A stretch of DNA of 64,000 nt from Aquimarina muelleri DSM 19832 (GTDB lineage: Bacteria > Bacteroidota > Bacteroidia > Flavobacteriales > Flavobacteriaceae), in NCBI RefSeq assembly GCF_000430665.1, contig NZ_AUML01000009.1, forward strand, positions 1 to 64,000, read 5' to 3'. The translations under genes and the position numbers were made by a program. Positions 16,961 through 26,070 of this stretch are shown piece by piece (positions within the stretch are counted from its first letter, which is position 1; every line of letters begins with the position of its first letter). The notes below the pieces were generated by a model. The model saw only the letters and a program-made list of their open reading frames with translations, made no database searches and was not told where the DNA came from.

Positions 16961-19900
16961 TTGAGCGCTACTACTGCATTTACCGTCTATAACGCTGCTG
17001 CTGGTGCAGGTAAAACATATACTTTGGTTAAAATGTATTTGATTACTTTGCTAAAAGGCGAATTTAAAGATAGTTATAAGAATATTTTGGCAATAACCTT
17101 TACCAATAAGGCTGTTGCAGAAATGAAAACAAGAATCTTAGAAAACCTCGTAGCTATTAGTGCTTCTAATACTCCTATAAAGTATCAAGGATTGTTACAA
17201 GAGTTAATTTCTGAAACGGATATAGCAGAAAAAGAACTTAAACAAAAAGCAAATAGAATGCTTAAGAGTATTCTTCATAATTATGCAGCATTTGATATTG
17301 TTACTATTGATACATTTACGCATAGGATAATTCGAACATTTGCTCATGATTTAGGAATACCTATGAATTTTGAAATCGAAATGAATACAGATTCTTTAAT
17401 AGAAGAAGCTGTAGATGCGGTAGTAGCTAAAATTGGGTTAAATGAAGAGCTTACTAAATTGATTATCGATTTTGCAATTAGTAAATTAGAAGATGATAAA
17501 AGCTGGGATATTACTATAGAGCTTAATAAGGTGGCTAGGCTTTTATTTAGTGAAAACGATAGAAAATATCTTAATAAACTTTCAAATAAAGAGATTAGTG
17601 ATTTTGAAAAGCTAAAAAAGCTATTGTATCAAAAAACTAAAGATTTAAAAAACATAATCATAATTTCTTCAAAAAAAATTCTAGATCAAATATATAGTCT
17701 AGGATTAGAAAATAAAGATTTTAGCAGAGGTACTATTCCTAATCATTTTCAGAAGCTTAGTGATGGAGTAACTAAACTAGATTTCAAAAAAACGAAATGG
17801 GCTCAAAATATTGAGACTGCCGATTTTTATACGAAGACCTTAAAAGAGGATAAAAAAGAGAGGATTGATGGTATTAGATCTGCCATTGAAACCGCTTTTT
17901 TAGTAACAAAAGATCAGTTATTACAACTTTCTTTGTTAAACAATATACTTAAAAACATAACTCCATTATCCGTACTAAATGCAATTAATAAAGAATTGAT
18001 AGAAATCAAAAAAGAAAGAAAAATTCTATTAATATCAGAGTTTAATACTATAATAAGTAAAGCTATTCAGGGACAACCTGCACCATTTATATATGAACGT
18101 TTAGGAGAACGATACAGAGATTATTTTATTGATGAATTTCAGGATACTTCAGTATTACAGTGGGATAATCTAGTACCGCTTATAGATAATGCAGTTTCTA
18201 CAGAAACTTTAACAGGAAAAAGAGGGCAAATTACCATTGTTGGAGATGCAAAACAGGCTATTTATAGATGGAGAGGTGGTAGAGCAGAACAGTTTATAGA
18301 GCTCTCTTCAGAAAAGAATCCATTTTCTGCAAAAGAAAAGCAAGTACATAATTTACCCAAAAATTATCGAAGTCACGAGGAAATTATTAAATTTAACAAT
18401 CAGTTGTTTACCTTTTTGTCAAATGATTTTAGTGATGAAAAGCATCGTGAATTATACGTGTCTGGTAATAAGCAAGAAACAAACTTAAAAAAAGGAGGGT
18501 ATGTAAACATATCTTTTATTAAAGCTAAAAATGTAGCTGAAGAAAATGAAGTATATCCAGAAAAAGTTTATGAAATAGTAAGGGATCGTGTAGATAATGG
18601 ATATACACTTAATGAAATCTGCATTATTGTTAGAAAACAAAAAGAAGGAGCTGCAATAGCAGATTTTCTTACTCAAAAAGGATTGTCTATAATTTCTTCA
18701 GAAACATTATTGATAAATAATGCTCCTCAAGTAGCTTTTATAGTAAATATACTTACTTGGCACACCTATTCAGATCACTTACAGTCTAAAATAGCAGCAC
18801 TACACTTTTTAACAGAAAGATTTTCTGTACAAGAAAAACATTTGTTTTTGAAAAAAATGACAGATAGTGCACCAGATGCATTCTGTGCAGAACTAAAAAA
18901 TTTTGATATTGATTTTAGTTTTACAAAGCTTGTAATAAAACCTCTTTATGATGCGGTAGAGTATATAATAGCAAGTTTTTCTCTGGCAGATAATACTACG
19001 GCATATACACAATTCTTTCTGGATGCAGTATTTGCATTTACTCAAAAATATACAGAGGGTATTGTTGGGTTTCTGGCGTATTGGGAAACCAATAAAGAAA
19101 AATTAAGTATAGTAGCTCCAGAAACAGAACAGGCAATTCAGATAATTACAATACACAAAGCTAAAGGACTAGAGTTTCCTTGTGTGATATATCCATATGC
19201 CAATATTAATATTTATGATGAGATTGAACCAAAGACTTGGTTTCCTGTTGATAAAGAAAAGTATGCTGATTTTGAAGAAGTATTTATTAATTATAATAAG
19301 GAGATATCAGATTATGGTATAGCTGCTGAAGAAATAGTTCTGCATAGGCAAGCACAATTAGAACTAGATACATTTAATTTATTATATGTAGTACTTACCA
19401 GAGCGAAAGAACAATTGTATATCATTTCTAAACTAGAGTTAAATGCTAAGGGCGAAAGTAACTCTAACACCTTTTCAGGTAAACTAATCTCCTATTTAGA
19501 TCATCTTGGAATATGGGATTCTGAAAAGACAGAATATGATTTTGGAAGCCCTTTACGACCAAAAATAGAAATTGCTAATTCAGAAAATAAATCAAAAGTC
19601 ATCAATCTCTCTAAATTTCAGAACATATCTGGAAAATACAAAATAAACATAGTTACTAATTCTGGAAAATTATGGGATACTTCCCAGCAAAATGCTATAG
19701 AAAAAGGAAACTTAATACATGACCTTATGGCTTCTATATATGTTTATGAGGATGTTGAAAAAGTTATAGAAGAAGCATATATGACAGGAAAGATTATGTT
19801 TTTAGAAAAAGAGACACTCTATAACGAGATAAAAAATATTGTAGACCATCCAGAGCTTTCTCAATATTTTTCTAGAGATAACACCATTTATAATGAAAGA

Positions 19901-20116
19901 GATATTATTTCTAAAGGAAAATTGTTTAGACCAGATCGAATAATAATTGATAAAAATAATTTAACCACTATATTAGATTATAAAACAGGTATTCATAACG
20001 CTTCATATTCTAAGCAAGTAGAAGAATACGCTATTCTTCTTGAGGATTTAGGACATACGATAAAAGACAGGGTTTTAGTTTATTTTAATGAAGCAATTAC
20101 TTTAAAACATGTATAA
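16961..20116 (+). CDS. addA: UvrD/AddA-like ATP-dependent helicase-nuclease subunit
   Basis: A 1051-residue RecB/AddA-type subunit for double-strand-break resection. SF1 helicase motifs are Walker A AAAGAGKTYTLV at residues 12-23, Walker B DEFQDTSVLQW, motif III GDAKQAIYRWRGG, motif V TIHKAKGLEFP and motif VI YVVLTRAKEQL. A C-terminal PD-(D/E)xK nuclease has GNLIHDLM and ILDYKTG. The start must be TTG 16961: a TAA at 16949 closes the frame upstream, and the first internal ATG lies past Walker A. The AddB-like partner follows OmpA. Confidence 0.9.
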   Translation: MSATTAFTVYNAAAGAGKTYTLVKMYLITLLKGEFKDSYKNILAITFTNKAVAEMKTRILENLVAISASNTPIKYQGLLQELISETDIAEKELKQKANRMLKSILHNYAAFDIVTIDTFTHRIIRTFAHDLGIPMNFEIEMNTDSLIEEAVDAVVAKIGLNEELTKLIIDFAISKLEDDKSWDITIELNKVARLLFSENDRKYLNKLSNKEISDFEKLKKLLYQKTKDLKNIIIISSKKILDQIYSLGLENKDFSRGTIPNHFQKLSDGVTKLDFKKTKWAQNIETADFYTKTLKEDKKERIDGIRSAIETAFLVTKDQLLQLSLLNNILKNITPLSVLNAINKELIEIKKERKILLISEFNTIISKAIQGQPAPFIYERLGERYRDYFIDEFQDTSVLQWDNLVPLIDNAVSTETLTGKRGQITIVGDAKQAIYRWRGGRAEQFIELSSEKNPFSAKEKQVHNLPKNYRSHEEIIKFNNQLFTFLSNDFSDEKHRELYVSGNKQETNLKKGGYVNISFIKAKNVAEENEVYPEKVYEIVRDRVDNGYTLNEICIIVRKQKEGAAIADFLTQKGLSIISSETLLINNAPQVAFIVNILTWHTYSDHLQSKIAALHFLTERFSVQEKHLFLKKMTDSAPDAFCAELKNFDIDFSFTKLVIKPLYDAVEYIIASFSLADNTTAYTQFFLDAVFAFTQKYTEGIVGFLAYWETNKEKLSIVAPETEQAIQIITIHKAKGLEFPCVIYPYANINIYDEIEPKTWFPVDKEKYADFEEVFINYNKEISDYGIAAEEIVLHRQAQLELDTFNLLYVVLTRAKEQLYIISKLELNAKGESNSNTFSGKLISYLDHLGIWDSEKTEYDFGSPLRPKIEIANSENKSKVINLSKFQNISGKYKINIVTNSGKLWDTSQQNAIEKGNLIHDLMASIYVYEDVEKVIEEAYMTGKIMFLEKETLYNEIKNIVDHPELSQYFSRDNTIYNERDIISKGKLFRPDRIIIDKNNLTTILDYKTGIHNASYSKQVEEYAILLEDLGHTIKDRVLVYFNEAITLKHV

Positions 20117-20335
20117 ATAAACAGTCATTTTTAGAATTACTAAAAGAAATTATAAGATAAAAGATATTTTTATCTTATAATTGTAACATTATTATAAAGA
20201 TAAACACTATAACTTTTTCTAATATAGCTAAAGTCATTATTTTTTTCGGGATAAAATGATGTTGAATTAGACTGAAATTCCCTTGAAAACTATGATAGAT
20301 ACTGGCTTGTTAAGAAAAATTTATTAGATTTATCT

Positions 20336-20365
20336 TTGACAGTTATTTTTAACATATTACATTTG
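20336..20365 (+). promoter_or_regulatory. Consensus Bacteroidota promoter of the OmpA gene
   Basis: TTG (20336-20338), 19-base spacer, TACATTTG (20358-20365) fits TTG-N19-TAnnTTTG exactly and lies 35 bases before the ATG at 20400. It is the best promoter match in the window and gives this abundant protein its own transcription despite sitting between addA and addB. Confidence 0.7.
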
Positions 20366-20399
20366 CTCTAATTAACACTTAAAAATTAAATTATTGAAT

Positions 20400-21797
20400 A
20401 TGAAACATCTTAGCAGATTTTTAGTGGCTTCGTTACTAGTACTTGGATTTAGTACGGCGAATGCACAAGATGAAAACAATCCTTGGGCGGTTTCTATAGG
20501 TATTAATGCCGTTGACATCTTTCCTACTGGGGGAGACCTTATTAATCAGGGAGAAATTTTCGATGAATTTTTTAATGCTAGCGAACACTGGAACATACTT
20601 CCATCTGTATCCAAATTATCTGTTGGAAGATATATAGGAGATGGTTTTTCTTTTACAGTTGCTGGGTCAGTTAACAAGATAGAAAAATTTGGAGAAGAAC
20701 TTAATGGAGACACAAAGGCAGTTAATGACCTATCTTACTATGCAGCCGATGCAAAAATTGGTTACAGCCTAAAAAACGTATTAAAAACAAAATGGTTTGA
20801 TCCTTACCTAGGAGTAGGTGGAGGTTATACTTGGATTGATGAAGTAGGAGCAGGAACTTTAAATGGTTCTGCTGGAATAAACTTTTGGTTAACCGAAAAC
20901 TTAGCTTTTAACGTTCAATCAACGTATAAGCATGTATTTGAAGATTATGAAACTGGGGGTTATATCCCAACACATTTCCAACATTCTGCAGGACTTACTT
21001 TCGCTTTTGGAGGTAAAGATACTGATGGTGACGGAATATATGATAAAGATGATGAGTGTCCAGACGTTCCTGGTTTAGCTGAATTTAACGGTTGTCCTGA
21101 TACTGATGGCGATGGAATCACTGATGCTAAAGACGAATGTCCTGATACTGCTGGTTTAGCTGAGTTTAATGGATGTCCTGATACTGATGGTGACGGAGTT
21201 CCAGATCCTAAAGATGAGTGTCCTACTGAAGCTGGATTAACTGGACTTAATGGTTGTCCTGATGCTGATGGTGATGGAATTGCTGACGGTAAAGATGGTT
21301 GTCCAAACGAAGCTGGTCCAGCTGCGAACAACGGATGTCCTTACCAAGATAAAGATGGTGATGGTGTATTAGATAAAGATGATAGTTGTCCTGATGTTGC
21401 TGGTACTGTTGCAAACAATGGTTGTCCAGAAGTAACTGAAGAAGTGCAAAAAACACTTAATAACTACGCAAAAACGATCTTATTTGATACAGGTAAATCT
21501 AGTATTAAAGCAGAATCTAACAAAGTGTTAGGAGATATTATTGGTATCTTAAAAGAGTATCCAAATGCTAAGTTTACAGTAGAAGGACACACAGACAGCG
21601 TAGGTAGTGCTACACTTAACCAAAGATTATCAGATTCAAGAGCTAATTCTGTAAAAAATTACTTAACAGAAAACGGTATCGATCAATTTAGATTATCTGC
21701 TGTTGGATATGGTGAAGACAGACCTATCGCTTCTAACAAAACTAGAGCTGGTAGAGCAGAAAACAGACGTGTAGAGATCAATTTACTAAAAGAATAA
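20400..21797 (+). CDS. OmpA-family outer membrane protein with TSP3 repeats
   Basis: A 465-residue envelope protein. The signal peptide ends FSTANAQ. Residues of about 25-205 form an eight-stranded-barrel-like domain. Next come five calcium-binding thrombospondin type-3 repeats ([16 protein letters not shown] and variants, about 210-345). The OmpA peptidoglycan-binding domain follows, with [28 protein letters not shown] and [11 protein letters not shown] 20400 is preferred to a TTG six bases earlier. It probably links outer membrane and cell wall. Confidence 0.93.
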   Translation: MKHLSRFLVASLLVLGFSTANAQDENNPWAVSIGINAVDIFPTGGDLINQGEIFDEFFNASEHWNILPSVSKLSVGRYIGDGFSFTVAGSVNKIEKFGEELNGDTKAVNDLSYYAADAKIGYSLKNVLKTKWFDPYLGVGGGYTWIDEVGAGTLNGSAGINFWLTENLAFNVQSTYKHVFEDYETGGYIPTHFQHSAGLTFAFGGKDTDGDGIYDKDDECPDVPGLAEFNGCPDTDGDGITDAKDECPDTAGLAEFNGCPDTDGDGVPDPKDECPTEAGLTGLNGCPDADGDGIADGKDGCPNEAGPAANNGCPYQDKDGDGVLDKDDSCPDVAGTVANNGCPEVTEEVQKTLNNYAKTILFDTGKSSIKAESNKVLGDIIGILKEYPNAKFTVEGHTDSVGSATLNQRLSDSRANSVKNYLTENGIDQFRLSAVGYGEDRPIASNKTRAGRAENRRVEINLLKE

Positions 21798-21826
21798 GTA
21801 ATACCTCTCACAACATAAATAGTAAA

Positions 21827-21855
21827 AACGTCCCGAAAATTTCGGGACGTTTTTT
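21827..21855 (+). terminator. Terminator after OmpA
   Basis: AACGTCCCGAAA / TTTCGGGACGTT is a perfect 12-bp stem followed by a T-run; it isolates OmpA from the addB-like gene downstream. Confidence 0.85.
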
Positions 21856-21933
21856 ATTTTTAGAAAATTAACCAATTATTACATTTTTTTGTTTATAATT
21901 CCACATCTGTTAATTCCTTTAAAACCCTAACAT

Positions 21934-24675
21934 TTGAAAAGTTTTCTAAAAGAAGTATTATTAGAACTATGTAGTGCTAATGAGGATTTAAGCGATCTGC
22001 TTTTTATTGTCCCTAGTAAGCGAGCAGGACTTTTTCTTAAAAAAGAACTTGTAGAAATCTATGCAGATACTACTCTATTTGCGCCTATAATCCTTAGTAT
22101 TGAAGAATTTATTATTCAATTATCCGGTTTACAACAAATAGATAATACACAAACATTATTCGAGTTTTATGAAACCTATCTAAGTACTCATCCTGATGTA
22201 GAGAAAGAAAATTTTGAAACGTTTAGTAATTGGGCGCAGACACTAGTATACGATTTTAATGAAATCGACAGATATTGTATTGATCACAAAAGTTTTTTTA
22301 CGTACTTATCTGGAATACAAGATTTAAACCATTGGTATTTACAGGAAGAAAAAACAGAGCTAGTTAAAAATTATATTAGGTTTTGGGAAAGCCTTATAGA
22401 TTACTATAATAATTTTAAAAACAAGCTTTTAGAAAAAAAAATAGGATATCAGGGATTGTTGTATAGGAAAGCCTCAGAAGACATACAGTCGTATATTAAA
22501 ACCGAAAAGAGAAAACATATTTTAGTAGGATTTAATGCTTTAAATAATGCAGAGCAAATTATTTTCCAATCTCTTTTAGAGGCAGATATTGCTCAAGTCT
22601 ATTGGGATGCAGATCAGTTTTTTTTCGAAAACACCTATCACGAAGCATCTTTGTTTTTAAGAACATATAAAAATCAGTGGGAGTATTATAAAAAGAAACC
22701 TCTTCAATGGATAAATAATAATTTTTCTTCAAAAAAAGATATTACTCTTATTGGCGTTCCTAAAAATATTGGTCAAGCAAAATCTGTTGGACAATTGTTA
22801 GGAAAGCTTTCTGGATCCGAAATGGAAAAAACAGCATTGGTACTGGCTGATGAAAGTATGTTACAGCCATTGCTCAATTCGTTGCCAGATGTTGTTAAAT
22901 CCCTAAATATTACGATGGGATTACCTTTAAAAGAAGTTCCGACAGCTGCATTTTTTGAATTATTATTTAATCTACATAAAACGTCAACTAATCCTAAAGG
23001 GTTTTATTATAAACAAGTATTAGAGATTTTAAATAGCTTACCTGCATATAGATTACTCGGTCTTAATGCGAAAAAATTGATTCACACCATATCTAGAGAC
23101 AATATAATATTTATAACACTAAAAAAATTACAAGACCAAACTACCGAAAAAGAAAAACAAGTGCTTGCACTGCTGTTTGAACCTTGGAAAGATGTTACTA
23201 CAGCTTTAGATAATTGTAGAGAAATAATACAATTACTAAAAAATAGCCTGGATAAAGAAAAGAATGAATTAGAATTAGAATATGTATATCATTTTCATTT
23301 AGTATTTAATAAAGTTTCTACTTTACATACTAAATATCCATACTTAAGTAGTTTAGGATCTTTGTATACATTATATAAGGATATTTTAACGACAGAAACA
23401 TTAGATTTTTCTGGAGAACCATTTAGTGGATTACAGCTTATGGGTATGTTAGAATCTCGTTGTTTAGATTTTGAAACCGTAATAATCACTTCTGTAAATG
23501 AAGGTACTTTGCCAGCAGGAAAAAGCATGAACTCTTTTATTCCTTATGATCTTAAAAGAGCATATAATCTTCCTACTTATAAAGAAAAAGATGCAATATA
23601 TACCTATCACTTTTATAGATTAATACAAAGAGCCAAGAAAGTGTATTTATTATACAATACAGAAGATGAAGGATTTGGAGGAGGAGAAAAAAGCAGATTT
23701 TTACTTCAGTTAGAGATAGATAAAAGACCAAATCATAAACTCTCTAAATATATGGTATCTGCAGAAGTACCCAAATTAATAAAGCAGCCCTTACAAGTTG
23801 ATAAAAACCAAGAAGTACTATCTAAATTAAAAGATATAGGAGCACATGGGTTATCTCCATCAGCATTAACAACATATATAAGAAATCCAATGGATTTTTA
23901 TTATAAGTATGTTTTAGGAATTAAAGAAACAGAAGAAGTAGAAGAGACTATTGCCGCAAATACATTAGGAACAGTAATTCACAATACTCTAGAAATATTT
24001 TATAAACCTATAGAAAATAGATTTCTTAGTATCGAAGATATTAAAGAAATGAGAGGGCAAATAGATAAAGAACTTAATAATCAGTTTAAGCAAGAATACA
24101 CAAAACTAGATATTACGCAGGGTAAAAATCTATTGATTTTTGAAGTAGCAAAAAGATATATTTATAATTTTTTGAAAGCAGAAGAAGCGCTTTTACAGAG
24201 GGGGTCTCAATTAAAAATTTTATCTATAGAAAGCAATCTAAAAACCAAATTAGAAATCCCGGGTTTAGATTTTCCTATTTATATAAAAGGAAAAGTAGAT
24301 AGAATAGACTCGCTAGACGGGCAAATAAGGATAATAGATTATAAAACAGGAAAAGTATCTCGTAACGATGTTGTTATTATGGATTGGGATACTATTATAG
24401 AGGATTATAAATATAGTAAAGTAATACAGGTTTTAGCATATGCCTATATGCAACATAATGAAAACCCAATATCAGAAGGTTTTCAGGCAGGTATAATTTC
24501 ATTTAAAAACTTACAAGAAGGGTTTCTTAAGTTTGGAACAAAAGAAAATATAAGAGGTAAAATAAACGATGAAATTACAGATTCTGTATTCGAGTCTTAT
24601 CTAATCCAATTACATAAGTTAATTATAGAAATTTTTGATATTGAAATTCCATTTACCGAAAAAGAAGTAGGATGA
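21934..24675 (+). CDS. addB: AddB-like PD-(D/E)xK nuclease subunit
   Basis: A 913-residue partner of the AddA-like helicase. The N-terminus has a degenerate nucleotide-binding-like string, LFIVPSKRAGLFLKKEL. A inactivated-helicase-like middle part includes LMGMLESRCLDFE and NEGTLPAGKSMNSF. The C-terminal nuclease has LGTVIHNTLEIFY and IRIIDYKTGKVS with flanking QVLAYAY. The TTG at 21934 is the only possible start, because TAA at 21928 precedes it and no ATG comes soon after. It is separated from addA by the independently transcribed OmpA gene. Confidence 0.87.
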   Translation: MKSFLKEVLLELCSANEDLSDLLFIVPSKRAGLFLKKELVEIYADTTLFAPIILSIEEFIIQLSGLQQIDNTQTLFEFYETYLSTHPDVEKENFETFSNWAQTLVYDFNEIDRYCIDHKSFFTYLSGIQDLNHWYLQEEKTELVKNYIRFWESLIDYYNNFKNKLLEKKIGYQGLLYRKASEDIQSYIKTEKRKHILVGFNALNNAEQIIFQSLLEADIAQVYWDADQFFFENTYHEASLFLRTYKNQWEYYKKKPLQWINNNFSSKKDITLIGVPKNIGQAKSVGQLLGKLSGSEMEKTALVLADESMLQPLLNSLPDVVKSLNITMGLPLKEVPTAAFFELLFNLHKTSTNPKGFYYKQVLEILNSLPAYRLLGLNAKKLIHTISRDNIIFITLKKLQDQTTEKEKQVLALLFEPWKDVTTALDNCREIIQLLKNSLDKEKNELELEYVYHFHLVFNKVSTLHTKYPYLSSLGSLYTLYKDILTTETLDFSGEPFSGLQLMGMLESRCLDFETVIITSVNEGTLPAGKSMNSFIPYDLKRAYNLPTYKEKDAIYTYHFYRLIQRAKKVYLLYNTEDEGFGGGEKSRFLLQLEIDKRPNHKLSKYMVSAEVPKLIKQPLQVDKNQEVLSKLKDIGAHGLSPSALTTYIRNPMDFYYKYVLGIKETEEVEETIAANTLGTVIHNTLEIFYKPIENRFLSIEDIKEMRGQIDKELNNQFKQEYTKLDITQGKNLLIFEVAKRYIYNFLKAEEALLQRGSQLKILSIESNLKTKLEIPGLDFPIYIKGKVDRIDSLDGQIRIIDYKTGKVSRNDVVIMDWDTIIEDYKYSKVIQVLAYAYMQHNENPISEGFQAGIISFKNLQEGFLKFGTKENIRGKINDEITDSVFESYLIQLHKLIIEIFDIEIPFTEKEVG

Positions 24676-24797
24676 TTTAAAGTGAAAATAATATTTATAT
24701 TTAAGCTTTATAGAGGTTTAGCTCCTGATCAGGCTTATATTAGAATAAGATATAGTTTGAGGAAATAAAGTGATATTAATGAATAAAGTATCAGTTC

Positions 24798-25646
24798 ATG
24801 ATTGTGAAAAATAAAAATATACAATTAGAAGGAAAACATCAAAAACCTATTTTAACAGATGTTTTTTATAAAGAAGAACAATTTAAAAAACCTGTTGTTA
24901 TTTTTTGTCATGGATATAAGGGGTTTAAAGATTGGGGGGCTTGGGATTTAGTAGCCACTACTTTTGCAGATGCAGGATTTTTATTTGTTAAATTTAACTT
25001 TTCGTATAATGGAGGGACTATACTGCAGCCTATAGATTTTCCAGATCTTGAGGCATTCGGAAATAATAATTACATCAAAGAGTTAGATGATCTTAACACC
25101 GTTGTAGATTGGGTTACTTCTCCAAATTTTGAATTCAAAAATCAAATAGATAGCTCTAATATTATTGTGGTAGGGCACTCTAGAGGAGGAGGGATTGCAA
25201 CTATAAAAGCAGCAGAAGACTCCAGAGTTACTAAATTGATTACTTGGGCTAGTGTTTCTGACTATAAAAGTAGGTTTCCAGAAGGAGAAATTCTCGATAA
25301 ATGGAGAGAAGATGGAGTTATGTATATAGAAAATGGAAGAACAAAACAAAAAATGCCACATTATTTCCAATTTTACACCTCTTATATACAAAATGAAGAA
25401 AGGCTTAATATTGCAATAGCTGCTAAGAAAAATAAAATCCCTCATTTAATCATTCATGGCACAAAAGATCCAACAGTTAATGTGCAGGAAAGCAGGCAGA
25501 TTAAGGATTGGAGTACTAATAGTGAATTGTTTTTAGTTAAAGGAGCAGATCATGTATTTGGGATAAAACATCCTTGGGAAAATAAAAGCTTATCAACAGA
25601 TCTTGAGGTAGTATTACAGAAATCAATTGATTTTGCGAGCCTTTAA
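24798..25646 (+). CDS. Alpha/beta hydrolase
   Basis: A cytoplasmic 282-residue serine hydrolase with no signal peptide. Motifs are IFCHGYKGFKDWG for the oxyanion region, nucleophile elbow GHSRGGG, IHGTKDPTV for the acid, and GADHVFG for the His. It is related to dienelactone hydrolase / prolyl oligopeptidase-like esterases; substrate is unknown. It precedes the metal-uptake-like genes by 57 bases and may or may not be co-transcribed. Confidence 0.85.
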   Translation: MIVKNKNIQLEGKHQKPILTDVFYKEEQFKKPVVIFCHGYKGFKDWGAWDLVATTFADAGFLFVKFNFSYNGGTILQPIDFPDLEAFGNNNYIKELDDLNTVVDWVTSPNFEFKNQIDSSNIIVVGHSRGGGIATIKAAEDSRVTKLITWASVSDYKSRFPEGEILDKWREDGVMYIENGRTKQKMPHYFQFYTSYIQNEERLNIAIAAKKNKIPHLIIHGTKDPTVNVQESRQIKDWSTNSELFLVKGADHVFGIKHPWENKSLSTDLEVVLQKSIDFASL

Positions 25647-25703
25647 CACTTTATTAATTAAAAAATACAATAAGCAATCCTTTTTTTTCGTTTATTTGTC
25701 ATA

Positions 25704-25988
25704 ATGAAGTTTAATAGACAAATATTAGCATCTATATTTTTGATACTTTTCGGTATCATTCAATTAGCAGACTTGCATATTGTAAGTCATGATGATAATG
25801 ATGTAGACTGTTCTCTTTGTAAATTTACTTTAGATAATCATAATACTAATTTTACTTCTCCAGATACGATTACTGTTTCAGATGTAATACTTGTTCCTAC
25901 AGATGTTGTTAGGATTACTTACGTTAACCAATATTTTGGATCTGGATCTACCCATACATTTTTAAATAAAGCCCCTCCTGTAGCTTAG
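25704..25988 (+). CDS. Small exported His/Cys protein before the TonB receptor
   Basis: A 94-residue protein with an N-terminal hydrophobic segment (ILASIFLILFGIIQLA) and then a metal-ligand-rich strip, HIVSHDDNDVDCSLCKF (CxxC plus His/Asp). Similar short proteins precede TonB receptors in flavobacteria. Its place as first gene of a receptor-lipoprotein group suggests a periplasmic metal-binding or sensing role, which is inference. A near-consensus TTTATTTG lies just before the start. Confidence 0.65.
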   Translation: MKFNRQILASIFLILFGIIQLADLHIVSHDDNDVDCSLCKFTLDNHNTNFTSPDTITVSDVILVPTDVVRITYVNQYFGSGSTHTFLNKAPPVA

Positions 25989-26070
25989 TTTTTCTAGAGC
26001 TATTTTATTAAGGACAATTCAACTATTAGTATAATCTTACTAATCAGTTATTACTTATTATTTTTTATAG

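Noticed and set aside
20960..21456. Long reading frames on the minus strand across the OmpA gene
   Set aside because: They are produced by the repetitive, codon-biased TSP3 repeat coding sequence; the translated products are low-complexity Pro/Ser or His/Gln strings.
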